NCBI GenBank assembly: GCA_949825065.1
Contig: OX463864.1
Span: 15,885,327-15,949,326, forward strand
Source: Odontocerum albicorne
Taxonomy: Eukaryota > Arthropoda > Insecta > Trichoptera > Odontoceridae
DNA length: 64,000 nucleotides
Direction: 5' to 3'
The notes beneath the pieces are model-generated. The model did not search any database. It was not told where the DNA came from and was given only the letters and a program-made list of their open reading frames with translations. Made by a program: the position numbers and the translations under genes. Positions 33,111 through 44,081 of the stretch are shown here, one piece after another; the first letter of the stretch is position 1; each line of letters begins with the position of its first letter.

Positions 33111-33610
33111 TTCCGAGTCAAAAGCTTTTTAATATCTTATTATTTTTAACAATTATGTAACCCTTTTGAAATAAAAACATATGTTTTTGTCGATTTGTAT
33201 TGTATAAAAAGAATATTTTCAAATTGGGATTTAAGTGAAGTTATTTCAAATAAATCATTTTTGCGTATGTATGTACGCCTAATATTTTACCTTTATTTAA
33301 ATTCTTAAATCAAAGTTAGACTTGGCACATTAAGTTATTTTCTGTATTATTATTATTATTATTATTAGCCATTATAATCTATACAGTTTAATGTAAATTG
33401 AGTTTTATGCATTATGAGAAGTGTCATAGTAGAATTATTGTCGTTATTATTTATTTCAAATATGATTTATTATGAAATGCAGGCATACCCGGAGTTATGT
33501 CGGCTTATTAAGTTATAGACTAATGTCACAATACAAAAATATTATATCTGCTAGTTTTAACAATGTGTTTTTTTTTACTTGTGAATACAACGCATTATAA
33601 TCATCATATA

Positions 33611-33690
33611 CAGTCGTCCCTTGGTATACGACGGGAATTTGTTCTAGGATCCGTTGTGGATATCAAAATCTGCAGATTCTCAGGTATTTT
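33611..33690 (+). repeat. Tigger-like left end, solitary
   Basis: TA precedes CAGTCGTCCCTTGGTATACG and then AATTTGTTCTAGGATCC, a form shared with other Tigger-type termini (compare AATTTGTTCTAGGA near 26070). No matching right end was found before the mariner at 33706. Confidence 0.5.
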
Positions 33691-33705
33691 CTATAAAATA
33701 ACATA

Positions 33706-34593
33706 TTGGGTTGATGCAAAAGTTATGACCGTTTTTTACATATACAATTAAACTTTTTTTTTTTAGATTTGTATTATTTATTTAATCAATTATATAATTT
33801 TCATCAGTTCTTATAACTTTCTCCCATCTTTCTATCAACTTATTAATACCATTAGAGTAAAATTCCGTGGATTTTGATGCGAAAAATGTAGTAAGGGATG
33901 TTTTTACCTGCTCTATTGTATCAAATTTTTTATCATTTAAAATTTTTTGTAGTGATCGGAATAAATGAAAATCGGAAGGAGCAAGATCTGGAGAATACGG
34001 TGGATGCTTGATAACATCCCAATTCAACTCATTTAGCTTGTGTTGGGTCATCATAGCCACATGTGGTCGCGCGTTGTCGTGATGAAACACTACCCCTTTT
34101 CTGTTTACCAATTCTGGTCTATCCTTTTAAAGGGCGATGTTCAATTTGGATAATTGCTGACAATATCGTTCTGCTGTAATTGTCTGATTGCGTTCCAAGA
34201 GTTCAAAATACACAATAGTGAAAAATTTGTGAAAAACAATTAGTGAAAAATTCCCAGATCGGAATTTTGCAAACCATCTTCGTACCTGTCGAACTTTGAT
34301 GACATCTGCTCCATACACTTCGCAAATGTTTTTGGTTGCCACACTCGCGGTATTGTCTTTACGTAATTCATAAAGTAAACAATGACGTAAATGCACTTTA
34401 TCGACCGACATTTTGAAAAAATACAAGGGCTCTTCACTGTACTCTGGCCAGGCCAAAACTGAATAGAAAGTAGAGGGAAAGCATCCTTTATACAATGGAA
34501 TCATTTAAAAGAAGATACTATTCATCATTTCTTACCTGGGAATTTTTTTACCTGGGATCATAAAAAACGGTCATAACTTTTGCATCAACCCAA
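33706..34593 (-). mobile_element. mariner element, third family
   Basis: 888 bp with TA flanks (33704-33705, 34594-34595) and near-perfect ends: TTGGGTTGATGCAAAAGTTA and TAACTTTTGCATCAACCCAA, extending inward through GACCGTTTTTTA. It encodes the broken transposase at 33782-34411. Confidence 0.95.
33782..34411 (-). pseudogene. mariner transposase with central deletion
   Basis: The N-terminal part from MSVDKVHLRHCLLYELRKDN through VRQVRRWFAKFRSGNF is the mariner HTH half. It joins directly to FELLERNQTITAERYCQQLS, skipping the first catalytic Asp. After a frame break the last 109 codons carry VVFHHDNARPHVA and [13 protein letters not shown] with 34 residues between the two Asp, then end NYIID. 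Each half is open; the central deletion makes the enzyme inactive. Confidence 0.9.
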
Positions 34594-35007
34594 TAGTATT
34601 TGCATATATATTTCGCACATTCTCCTATATACTATATACTTCAAATCATCTATAGATTACTTATAATACCTAATACAGTGTAAATAGTTGCTTTATTGTA
34701 TTGTTTAGGGAATTATGACAAGAAAAAAAGTCTGAACATGTTCAGTATAGACACAACCATCTACCAGGCCTAATTACACAGTACACGTTAGCAACAACGT
34801 AACATTTTCTTTCATTCAACGCATAATTTGCTTTAGATCCAGCATAGTGTTCAGCATGCGGCAAATTATTTGAGACTTTCTGGAGTTTTTTTTCTTCGAT
34901 CTAGAGATATGGAACCTGGAAATTTAGAAGATTAACTGTGCCTATAGAACTAACATAAATGGAGCTGGAGCATTTGTAACTAAAAGAAGTATTGATTTTT
35001 TTATATA

Positions 35008-35899
35008 CGAGGCGTATCCAGAAAGTAAGTGTACTGAGGCTCTCACGACCGGATGGATTTTATTTTCGACATGTTTGCTACACTTCCGTGTAGCCTGACC
35101 CTTCTTCTCCGCAACGAGACCGGTTCGAGGCCAGTACGTTGAGAACACGTTTCGTGAAAAATGTCAATCCAATCTCCTGCAAAGTGCGAAATACGCGGCG
35201 TCATCCGTTATCTCGTTTGGAAGGGAAAACCTCCGGTTGAGGTTTATAATGAGGTGAAAACTGCATATGGTGATAAAGCTATGAATCGTACGAGTGTGTA
35301 CAAGTGGTGTCGCGAGTTTAAAAACGGTCGTACGTCTGTGCATGATGATCAGAAAAGTTCAAAACCACAATTTCAGCCAAGAAAATCATGGCATCCGTGT
35401 TTTGGGACTGTCAAGGCATAATTTTAATTGAATATATGCCTCAAGGGGAGACCATCAACTCTGCAAGATACTGTGAGACCCTAAATAAATTGCGGAGGGC
35501 GAGTCAGAACAAGAGGAGAGGCATGCTGACAAAGGAAGTCTGCCTGCTGCACGACAATGCCAGACCACACACGGCCAACGCCACGAAGGAACTGCTCGCC
35601 TCGTTTAAATGGGATGTCCTGAACCATCCCGCGCATTCCCCTGACCTAGCACCTTCAGATTACTATCTCTTTACCTCCCTGAAGCTGCACATGGGTGGAA
35701 AAAGGTTTTCAACCGACGAGGAGGTAAAGGAGGAGGTGGAGAAGTGGACGGAGGGGTTGGCGGGAAACTACTTCGAGGAAGGCATCAAAAAGTTGATACC
35801 CCGCTTCACCACCTGCGTTGAGAGGAATGGCGACTATGTCGAAAAATAGCTTACATATGTACTACGGTAACTGTACACTTACTTTCTGGATATGCCTCG
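35008..35899 (+). mobile_element. mariner element, copy M2 (internally deleted)
   Basis: 892 bp with TA flanks (35006-35007, 35900-35901) and ends CGAGGCGTATCCAGAAAGT and ACTTTCTGGATATGCCTCG. Compared with M1 it has its own internal deletion and also lacks about 60 bp of the 3' untranslated part just before the right end. Confidence 0.95.
35161..35849 (+). pseudogene. mariner transposase, deleted and frame-broken
   Basis: The same protein as at 5229-5920. The N-terminal half runs [20 protein letters not shown] to NGRTSVHDDQ, a few codons further than in M1, before a deletion and frame shift. The C-terminal 153 codons from [10 protein letters not shown] are open and keep HDNARPHTA and [12 protein letters not shown] with DD34D spacing. 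The first catalytic Asp is lost. Confidence 0.9.
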
Positions 35900-36060
35900 T
35901 ATGTCACACTCACGGCTTCCTTATCAAATTTTTAGCTACAACACGTGTAACTGTTATCAACTAATACTTCTATTTAAAGAAAACTTATAACACTTCATTG
36001 TTATTATTCCAATATAAATAAAAAAACTGGTTTTAAGTTCTTAATACTTAATTCTATTGT

Positions 36061-36394
36061 TGTTTGACAGAACATCATAATTCTGTGATGACCACAGCTT
36101 CGTTATCGAATATGTAGTTTTGTAAAATTAAAGCATTAAGTTATTATGTAAATAAAATTTTTAAAAACTGATTTTAAGTTCTTAATATTTAATTCCATTG
36201 CTTGGAAGATTATTTCCGCTTGCTAGTCCTAACAAGCGAAAAATTATCATCCAAACAGTGGAAATAAATATATAGAACTAAAAATCAGTTTTTTTAATTT
36301 TTATTTATATAATAACTAATGCTTTAATTTTACAAAACTAAATATTCGATAACGAAGCTGTGGCTGTCACAGAATTATGATGTTCTGTCAAACA
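36061..36394. mobile_element. Foldback element with arms of about 120-150 bp
   Basis: The left arm begins TGTTTGACAGAACATCATAA and the right arm ends TTATGATGTTCTGTCAAACA. The arms share GATAACGAAGCTGTGG and AATTAAAGCATTA in opposite orientation, with a loop of about 60 bp around 36216-36276. There is no coding capacity. Confidence 0.85.
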
Positions 36395-36897
36395 GCTGCA
36401 AATTTCCCCGTGACTTAGATAGCGGCAGTTTAAAAATGTCTATAAATTCGAGAAACCGTAACTCAGGGTATGACTAATTAAGAATTTTTTTTTTTAAGAA
36501 ACACAGTATAGTATTATTGAAAAAACTTTAATTATATATCTTATATTATAATTACTTGAAAATATTTTAATGTACAGATTATTTGTAAATATAGACCCGA
36601 ATTCATAGTCCAGCTATTTATTCAAATGACTAATTTCTAACCTTTAAATTTTATTATTTGTATTTAGAGTCGGACCTTATATACTTCAAACTTTTTAAGT
36701 GTAATGAAATCACGTGACTCCCGTAAATAAGAAAGCTTTGTCTAATTTGTATGAAATTCGACTTTAAATACTAATTTCTTCAATTAAAATAATAATTAAT
36801 ATTTAGTATTTAGTGTTACAGTCAGAGTGTGAATTTGGGTTATATTCCGTACCTACCAGTAATTCCATTGAATATATTTCTTAGAAATATCATTTAA

Positions 36898-37048
36898 CAC
36901 ATTCAGTGCTGAGGACACGCCTCACATATCCATACAAATATATATCTATTACGCACGACACGTCAGGCGTGTTCTAATACGTTTGTGTCTTTTCTATATA
37001 TCTCAGCACGGCATATATTGACGTAAAATTGTATTATCTGTGAATGTG
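36898..37048. mobile_element. piggyBac-like MITE with TTAA flanks
   Basis: 151 bp between TTAA at 36894-36897 and 37049-37052. Ends CACATTCAGTGCTGAG and TGTGAATGTG. The interior has GGACACGCCTCACATATCC and ACGTCAGGCGTGTTCT. A close relative is at 38737-38891. Confidence 0.88.
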
Positions 37049-37734
37049 TTAAACAAAAGCCAAGAAAGTAAAACACAATTGTCAAATTGACATTTAAGTC
37101 CGACCGAAAATTTTCTTTCCTATTTCGGCCTAAATCGAAAAAAACTTACGGTTCCTTTTAATTTTTAGCGAAAATTTAAACTTATAATTTATATTGATTG
37201 GCAGTGAAAATTTTCGTAAAGAAAATTGATGAAGTTTTTAAAAAAAACCGTTCACTTTTATTGTTTTTTTTTTTTGTAAATATTAACTAGAAGAAAATCA
37301 CATAAATGTGTTCCATTTTGCACATCAATGTTAGCGCACGTGTGTGTGGTTTTGGTTTCTCAATGAAAATTAGTTTTTTTTTTCATTACATTTTTTATTT
37401 TTCGCTGAATATTAAACAGACTATGTATTTAAGCTTCCGTATATACAATACATACTTAAGGGCTAGTCCCCACACTGGTTCAAAACGCTTTTACCTTGTT
37501 TACAAATGCTAATACTCAACTTAGCCTGTATGAACACATCGTTGAGTTGCTGGCATAAATAAGTGCCAAATTTGAACATTTTTATTTTTTTTGTGATTGT
37601 CATAAAATGGTCAATATATGGTAAAAATTTTCAAGAGATATTTTAACTGAAAATACTATTTTCACTTCATTGGAAAAATCTTTAAGTATCCAGTTACATA
37701 TATTGAAAGAAGTTTCAACTTTGGTGATAAGTTC

Positions 37735-38262
37735 TGTTATCTGGGCAGTATGTTTACGTGCGATGGGTGAGTTGGGAGGGAAATTGAAAGAAGGGTAGCG
37801 ACAGGGAACAAGGTAAATAGAGCACCCAGCGTAATAAATAATAATCGCACTATATTTAAAGTAGAAAAAATATCAATATATAAATGTGTGTTGGTGCCAA
37901 TCTTGATGTATGAAAGTGAATCTTGGATTCGGCAGAAGAATGATAAAAGTAAGATTAGTGATGTGGAGATGCGTGCTATAAGTTAAAATTGTGGAGTGTC
38001 AGTGTATGAAAGAAGATGGAATGAAGACATTATGGATGTTTTAAGTAAGATGAAGAAAGTAGCTTTGAGATGGTTTGGACATGTGAAGAAAATAAATGAC
38101 TAAGCAGGTATATAAGTCAGAAGTGTGAATAATAGAAGATTATGCATGATGCGATGTATGAATATGAAAGAGATGAAAGTTGTTTGCTTGAAATAAAAAA
38201 AAAAGGAGATCTGTTCTCTCTGCCTACTTCACAAAGGACACGGTGTGACGAAATGTATGTGT
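37735..38262 (+). pseudogene. LINE reverse transcriptase C-terminus
   Basis: One frame with few breaks reads FCYLGSMFTCDG, then REIERRVATGNKVNRAPSV, KCVLVPILMYESESWIRQKN, SKISDVEMRAIS, WNEDIMDVLSKMKKVALRWF and GHVKKIND. YLG...T.DG, LMYGSESW and LRWFGHV are standard motifs of RTE-type LINE C-termini. It ends in an AAATGTATGTG tail. Confidence 0.9.
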
Positions 38263-38736
38263 TTCAACTTTTAAATTGACACATTTTTAAACACTAGAAT
38301 ATCTATTTGCGCCAGGAACTCAATGACTTACCTGACAACGTTCAGCCACGTACAATCAGGCATAAACAAGGCAATACTAGCGCACTCACAAAGATCCTTC
38401 ATTCTCTTTTTTTACGCCATTTTTTAAATAAAGAGTCAGAAAAATGAATACTTGGAAGCACTCGAAAATTTTAATATAATTTGATTAAAATAAAATTCCT
38501 TAATTTACTCAATGATTAAGGTAATTAATTATTATTTTACATATATTATATTGTGTTACTTTACATTTGCTTTAATTCTCTGTACAAATATCTCACAATT
38601 TTGTGATTATTTTATGATTTATATTGTAATATGTACAATTATTATTATTGTTAAATAAAAATGAAATATTATCAATTATATTTTAATTTCTTTCTGTTAA
38701 AAATAAAAATATTCATATTTCAGACTTGTCGATTAA

Positions 38737-38891
38737 CATATTCAGTGCTGAGAACACGCTTCACATGTCCATACAAACATACGCCCAGTGCGTAAGACAC
38801 GCCGGGCGTGTTCTCTTGTTAATATGTTTGTTTTTTTGAAATTTCTCAGCGCGGTATGTATTTATATAAAATTTGATTTGTAATGAATGTG
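38737..38891. mobile_element. piggyBac-like MITE with TTAA flanks
   Basis: 155 bp between TTAA at 38733-38736 and 38892-38895. Ends CATATTCAGTGCTGAG and GTAATGAATGTG. The interior has ACGCCGGGCGTGTTCT. Closely related to 36898-37048. Confidence 0.88.
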
Positions 38892-39062
38892 TTAATTGGT
38901 ATTGATTTTATTTCCAAGAGGTCTGAAATGTATCTTGTTTTGTGCAATTCTACATTATTTTTTTTGTAAATAAAATAGTAGTGTTAGTAAAAAAAAGTTT
39001 TACAAAGTCGTTGTATCATTTATTTTTACCTTGTTTTATTTAGCTTAACACATTTTAATTTA

Positions 39063-39600
39063 AATACCTCGGAAGTATCCTAGCGGAAGACCTCGACACA
39101 GAAACCGAAGTCAAGTGCAGAATTGAATCATCTCGTGCGGCTTTTAATAAAAAGAGAAGCGTATTGTGCGATGATAATCTAAACTTGAAACTTCGACAAC
39201 GGTTAGTCAAATGCTATGTTTGGTCAGTGTTATAATATAGAGTGGAATCATGGACACTCAAAGTTAGTAGTATGAACCGACTGGAAGCATTTGAAATGTG
39301 AATGCTACGGATATGGTCAGCAACACGAGGGTTCTTCAAAGAGCCAAAGTTGATAGCGAGTTGCTGACTAATATTAAAATCCGAAAGGTGTCCTATTTGG
39401 GTCATGTACTTAGAGGAGCATAGTACAAATTACTGCACCTGATCATCCAAGGCAAAATAGAAGGCCGAAGAGGTGTTGGCAGGAGGCAAATCTCCTGGCT
39501 CCGCAATATATGTGATTAGACTGGTATAAGGAGCGTTGGGGATCTTTTTCGGGCTACCGGGGACAAAGATGCTTACTCTCAGGTGATAGTCAACTTTGGG
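39063..39600 (+). pseudogene. LINE reverse transcriptase C-terminus
   Basis: The + strand reads KYLGSILAEDLDTETEVKCR, RAAFNKKRSVLCDDNLNLKL, RQRLVKCYVWSVL, SWTLKVSSMNRLEAFEM and, further on, IQGKIEGRRGVGRRQISWLR. YLG...ED....TEV..RI and WTLK....+RLEAFEM are classic RTE-type motifs. At least three in-frame stops are present. Confidence 0.9.
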
Positions 39601-40282
39601 GGGACCTGACATGACACTAGGAAGAAGAACACATTTTATGCTAGAGATTTATTTTAATACTGGTAGCAGATGAAGCCAGCGAAATGGGGCAGCACTATTG
39701 CTAGTTATCAGGGGCCTGATAGAGAAAGAAGACGCATACAAGCACTGAAGCTTCTTGTCCTATATGCAACAGGATATGCCTATTACTAATTTACTTGCAT
39801 AGTCATCTCCAGTGGTACCAATGACAAGTATGCTTATTCCTCCACTTCGTACTGTGCCTTCTGTTATACTCGTCATGGGTAATGGGCATTCATTCATTAT
39901 GATATGGAGATTTTGTAGAAATAGAACAAAACACAGAAGTAAGAAAATTGTGTAAAACTGAATAAGTACATAATAATTGAACAATTTATATAGTGCTGTT
40001 TAGAGAATAGACTCTTCAATGAATCTCTAACTTGGAGTTTGAACCTACTATTTATTTAACACTTCATTGTAAAACAATCTGGTGAGCTTGTTGGCAGGTG
40101 GCAACTATTGACAGAATTTAAAAAAAGTTGAATGTAAGAAGGTGGTAGCAGTGCTCATGCGGTTAGGAACTTCCCCGTACCTGCATATTTTTAGAAAAAT
40201 ATATTTAGTAAGAAAACCGCGAAAAACGAAGACCAACTACAATGAAAGTTTAGATCTTCGATATGTGATAGTAACACTTTAA

Positions 40283-40593
40283 CACGTTGATCGCCGTGTC
40301 AGCCACCGGTGGCCGACACCGAGGTATTCCAATTGGGCCGTGTCGGCCACCGGTGGCTGACACGGCATACCTAACTTCAGAGTGTCATTCTGTCCGTCGG
40401 CTACGCGCTGTGTATTAAACTACTATTAAACTTGGCCGACACGGCCCTTTTCTACCTTACTACGATATGGCCTTAGGATATCTTCATGGTTCTAAAAGAT
40501 ATACTCATGAATGTGATAGGTAGGTTATATTAAATTAAAAACGTAAAAACATTTTTTGGACATTTTACGAAAATCCTATTGGCGATCAATGTG
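40283..40593. mobile_element. piggyBac-like MITE with two GC-rich palindromes
   Basis: 311 bp between TTAA at 40279-40282 and 40594-40597. Ends CACGTTGATCGCC and GGCGATCAATGTG are inverted repeats. Two 24-bp near-palindromes centred on GCCACCGGTGGC lie at 40296-40319 and 40340-40363. Confidence 0.92.
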
Positions 40594-41667
40594 TTAAGTG
40601 GAGTATAGTGTATGTGTTAAGTGTTCATATATGAGTGGTTCAGAAGCTAAGTGAACTAAGTCCAAAAATATTCAATTTAAGATCACTGCATGTAAGGCGT
40701 GCGAAAAACTTTAGCTTTTAGCAGAAAATGCTTTTGTACAAAGTAAGTATAATAAATGTACTCAATATAACACTTTTCAGAATTGCGATCATACCCTTAG
40801 AGAATTAGAAACACTAAAATATGTTTGAACCTAGTTTACTCAAAACTAACCAGAATGGACTTGGTTCATTTGGCTTGTGAACGACTCATAATCATAAATT
40901 TTGATAAGGCTTGTCTTCAGCCTCCTATAGTTGCATATAAAGCTTTCTTCCTAAAGCTGCACAATGAATTCTAGTTCATTCAGGAATAATTAATTGAACA
41001 ATTTAGTTTAGGTTCTACTTGGCATTTTAAAACAATAATAAGACCGATCGAATTGAAATATACTCGAGAAAACAAACATTAACCAAAAATAAAGATCATC
41101 AATTATTAAATATACGAGTAACTGTTGTAATAAGAACACATTAAAATATAACTGTTGTAATAAGAACGAAATACTTATAATCAAGAAATAGACTATAAAT
41201 ATAACGGAATATTGTACCACAGGATTATGTTCATAGAATGGATGAGACCTGGATTCCTCGTATTGTTTCTAATCGTTACTTCATATGAATGAGACTCACA
41301 AAAAGATGGAGGAATAGCTGCTAGTCCACATCCCAGAAATAATGTAAAAAAAACAGATCAAGAATCTACTATAAGAAGAGATGTACAGTCTCGACCTGAC
41401 AAGCAGAATGTGGAGTGAGGGCTGTGGGCCGATCTGAATCTAGAGGGGTTATGGCATCCCTGTGTTTCTGATGGAACCTTCAGCCATAACCCATGATACC
41501 TATTTTGGTTTCAAACTGTGACTAATGATACGTAGCGTACAAAAAATAGTTATCCACTCACTAGAGCTATGGACTGGGTTGTTACCGTCCAACGATAGAT
41601 TCTCATTGGCTTCATCATGACTGAAAATTTGTATGGCATTTTGAAAAAATCGGTATCAGCATTACTA

Positions 41668-42421
41668 GGCTAGTCAATAAGTTTTGAAAGCGACATCTAT
41701 GGAGCAGTAGAAAACCAAAATTTCTACGCCATTTTAATATTTCATCTTTCATAAGAACGTACTCAAAATTCATCACTATGGATGAGACTTGGGTCTACCA
41801 CCATGATCCTGAATCAAAACAAGAGGCTAAGGAGTGGTGTGAACCAGGCGCTTTGGCTCCGAAGCGAGTTCGTGTCCAGAAATCGGCCAAGAAGGTGTTA
41901 GTGTCAGTTTTTTGGGATGCAAAAGGAATTTTATTGATAGATTATCTCCAAACTGGTAAGACAATCAACTCTGATTATTATTGTGGCCTTTTGGACCAGT
42001 TGGATGAAAAAAATTGTGAAAAAAGACCCGGTTTGCAGAAGAAAAAAATCATTTTTCATCAAGACAATACACCTGCTCACACAGCTCAAAAAACCATCGC
42101 GAAAATCAGTGAATTGGGGTACGAATTGTTGCAGCATCCACTCTATTCGCCAGATTTAGCTCCCTCTGACTTCTGGCTGTTCTCACACCTCAACAAATTC
42201 CTTCGTGGAAAGCATTTTTCATCAAACGAAGAGGTTATAGCCGTCGTAGAGGAGTATTTTGCAGGCCTTCCAGAAAGTCACTTCCGTGATGGGACAGCAA
42301 AGTTGGAAGATCGTTGGACCAAGTGTATTGATCTTATGGGAGACTATACTGAGCAATAAAAGTGATTTCCCTCCAAAAAAAATGTATTTTCATTTCCGCT
42401 TTCAAAACTTTTTGACTAACC
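41668..42421 (+). mobile_element. mariner element, fourth family, 5'-deleted
   Basis: 754 bp with TA flanks (41666-41667, 42422-42423). Ends GGCTAGTCAATAAGTTTTG and CAAAACTTTTTGACTAACC match at 17 of 19 positions. It encodes the open catalytic half at 41778-42359. Confidence 0.93.
41778..42359 (+). CDS. mariner transposase, catalytic half only, open frame
   Basis: 193 codons without a stop. Residue 2 is the first catalytic Asp (MDETWVYHHDPESKQEA); the second is at residue 96 (FHQDNTPAHTA) and the third at 131 ([13 protein letters not shown]), so the DD34D spacing is exact. The frame ends IDLMGDYTEQ as in full mariners. The N-terminal HTH DNA-binding half, about 150 residues, is absent. The ATG shown is internal to the ancestral protein and whether it is used is unknown. 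The open frame and well-matched ends suggest a young deletion derivative, not a host gene. Confidence 0.8.
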   Translation: MDETWVYHHDPESKQEAKEWCEPGALAPKRVRVQKSAKKVLVSVFWDAKGILLIDYLQTGKTINSDYYCGLLDQLDEKNCEKRPGLQKKKIIFHQDNTPAHTAQKTIAKISELGYELLQHPLYSPDLAPSDFWLFSHLNKFLRGKHFSSNEEVIAVVEEYFAGLPESHFRDGTAKLEDRWTKCIDLMGDYTEQ

Positions 42422-42539
42422 TAGCATTATGACTATCTACTTAAGGCAATGCGTTTGCTTACTGACTTGATTATTGTGAGAGAAACAAAGCTCGCTTAAT
42501 GGATTCCTGATCTCAATATTAGGCTATATGCAAACGAAA

Positions 42540-42899
42540 CTTGGAAGTAACAAAAAAGTTATAGTAGTAAAAGTAGGAATGCAAGTATTATGTAGAATTT
42601 GTATGAAACCAATATTTGACAGAATAAGGAATGAGGATATTAGGAAAGTATGTGGATTGAAAGAAGATACAGTGCTTAAGATGAAGTAAGGAACAATGAA
42701 AGTGTTCGGATATGTAGAATAAAATAATGGTGAAATATTTGCAAGAATTAACGATACAAGTAGTACAGAAGGTACAAGAATCTTGGGAAGACCTAGAAAA
42801 ACATGATATGACCGAATGAATTAAATTCTGAAAGAAAGAAGAGTGGAAAGCCTTTCAAATTGAAGTATGCATGACGAGGTATATGGACATGATGGAAGC
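42540..42899 (+). pseudogene. LINE reverse transcriptase C-terminus
   Basis: Translates to IRNEDIRKVCGLKEDTVLKM, then LGRPRKTxYDRMN and ILKERRVES with stops between. It is the family whose reversed end is at 2336-2575. The 3' part runs into a minisatellite derived from the EAKDVC codons. Confidence 0.7.
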
Positions 42900-43161
42900 G
42901 AAAGATGTGTGTCTGGATAGAATAAAAAATGGTTTTAGAAGTGAAAGATGTGTGTCTGGATAGAATAAAAAATGGTTTTAGAAGTGAAAGATGTGTGTCT
43001 GGATAGAATAAAAAATGGTTTTAGAAGTGAAAGATGTGTGTCTGGATAGAATAAAAAATGGTTTTAGAAGTGAAAGATGTGTGTCTGGATAGAATAAAAA
43101 AAATGGTTTTAGAAGTGAAAGATGTGTGTCTGGATAGAATAAAGAAAATGGTTATAGAAGT
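42900..43161. repeat. Minisatellite, 43-45 bp x 6
   Basis: Units begin GAAAGATGTGTGTCTGG at 42900, 42943, 42986, 43029, 43072 and 43117; the last two are 45 bp because the A run is longer. The unit comes from the LINE 3' coding end. Confidence 0.95.
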
Positions 43162-43177
43162 GAAAGATTTTTTTTTC

Positions 43178-43310
43178 TTTCACCTCATCATCAGGAGCAC
43201 AAACAAGACTAGTTTGTGCTCCCTGATGATGAGGTGAAAACCTTGAAACTGGTAGGGTTATACCGTTACATAAAGTGGAATAAACAGTGTTTGATAAAAC
43301 AAATTACAAT
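43178..43310 (+). ncRNA. Hammerhead-like motif in a Penelope-type repeat, copy 2
   Basis: CTGATGA (43223-43229), a possible stem GAGGT/ACCTT, and GAAAC (43245-43249) followed by TGGTAGGGTTATACCG match copy 1 at 11975-12110 closely. Upstream, 43178-43203 is the reverse complement of the hairpin and core, so the first 60 bp form one long palindrome. The variable base of the core is T here, A in copy 1. Activity is not proven. Confidence 0.45.
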
Positions 43311-43629
43311 GTCTTTAAACCTCCGCAATGTTAATGCCTTAACTATAAATAATATACTATGACTAAAATGGTCAAAGAAATAAATCAACTAAAAATATAT
43401 TTTTTAGTAAAATAATTTATTGAAAGTACCAGAAAAGGGGATACCAACTTTCTTTTAAAAATTAATAAAGATTACCATTTTAATAATAAAATGTATGATG
43501 TATATTGATATGTTTTATAAAAGTATGTAACAAAGAACTGTTGTTTAATGTTTACTGCGGAATGATTACTTTTAAAATTCCACTAGTTGGTTAAAATTGG
43601 CCCAAAATTCTTAACAAATAGTAAAAAGG

Positions 43630-43817
43630 TGGCCTGGTGGTAAGACACTTGTCTGCCGATCCGGAGGTAGCGGGTTCGATGCCCGCTGGAACCCAGATTT
43701 TTTTAAATAGGATTCCAGTCTGGTTAACACTTAAGGCCTATAAAAATATCTTTCTGGTTGGTTGGAAGAGATTGTCACATGGCAATAAACTCACCAGGTT
43801 AAAAAAAAAAAAAAAAA
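43630..43817 (+). mobile_element. tRNA-derived SINE, family A, copy 3
   Basis: The tRNA-like head (GGCCTGGTGGTAAGACAC) has B box GGTTCGATGCC at 43673-43683. The body reads GATTCCAGTCTGGTTAACAC, TTAAGGCCTATAAAAATATC and TTGGTTGGAAGAGATTG, and ends CACCAGGTT plus an A run of 17. Confidence 0.85.
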
Positions 43818-44081
43818 AGTGAGAGCAGGTATACTTCATTGTCATATTATGATATATCCTTACAAACCCTATCAACATGTTAAACAGTGCATTTGTGGAA
43901 AAAAGAGTGATAGATATAAATTGTAAATAAAATCAATATTTTGTCTACATTCAAGTTTTGTGATGTTTACATTTAATAGCATCTTGAAATATTGTTTTAT
44001 TTCTACAAAGAGTATAGTAAGAAAAAGCCAGTGGTAAATCTGGGAAATTGGTCGAGACTAGCTCCTTTTTTATGTCATATA

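Noticed and set aside
43630..43690. tRNA gene
   Set aside because: The head has a B box but is followed by the conserved SINE body and occurs with the same body at four other places, so it is a SINE head.
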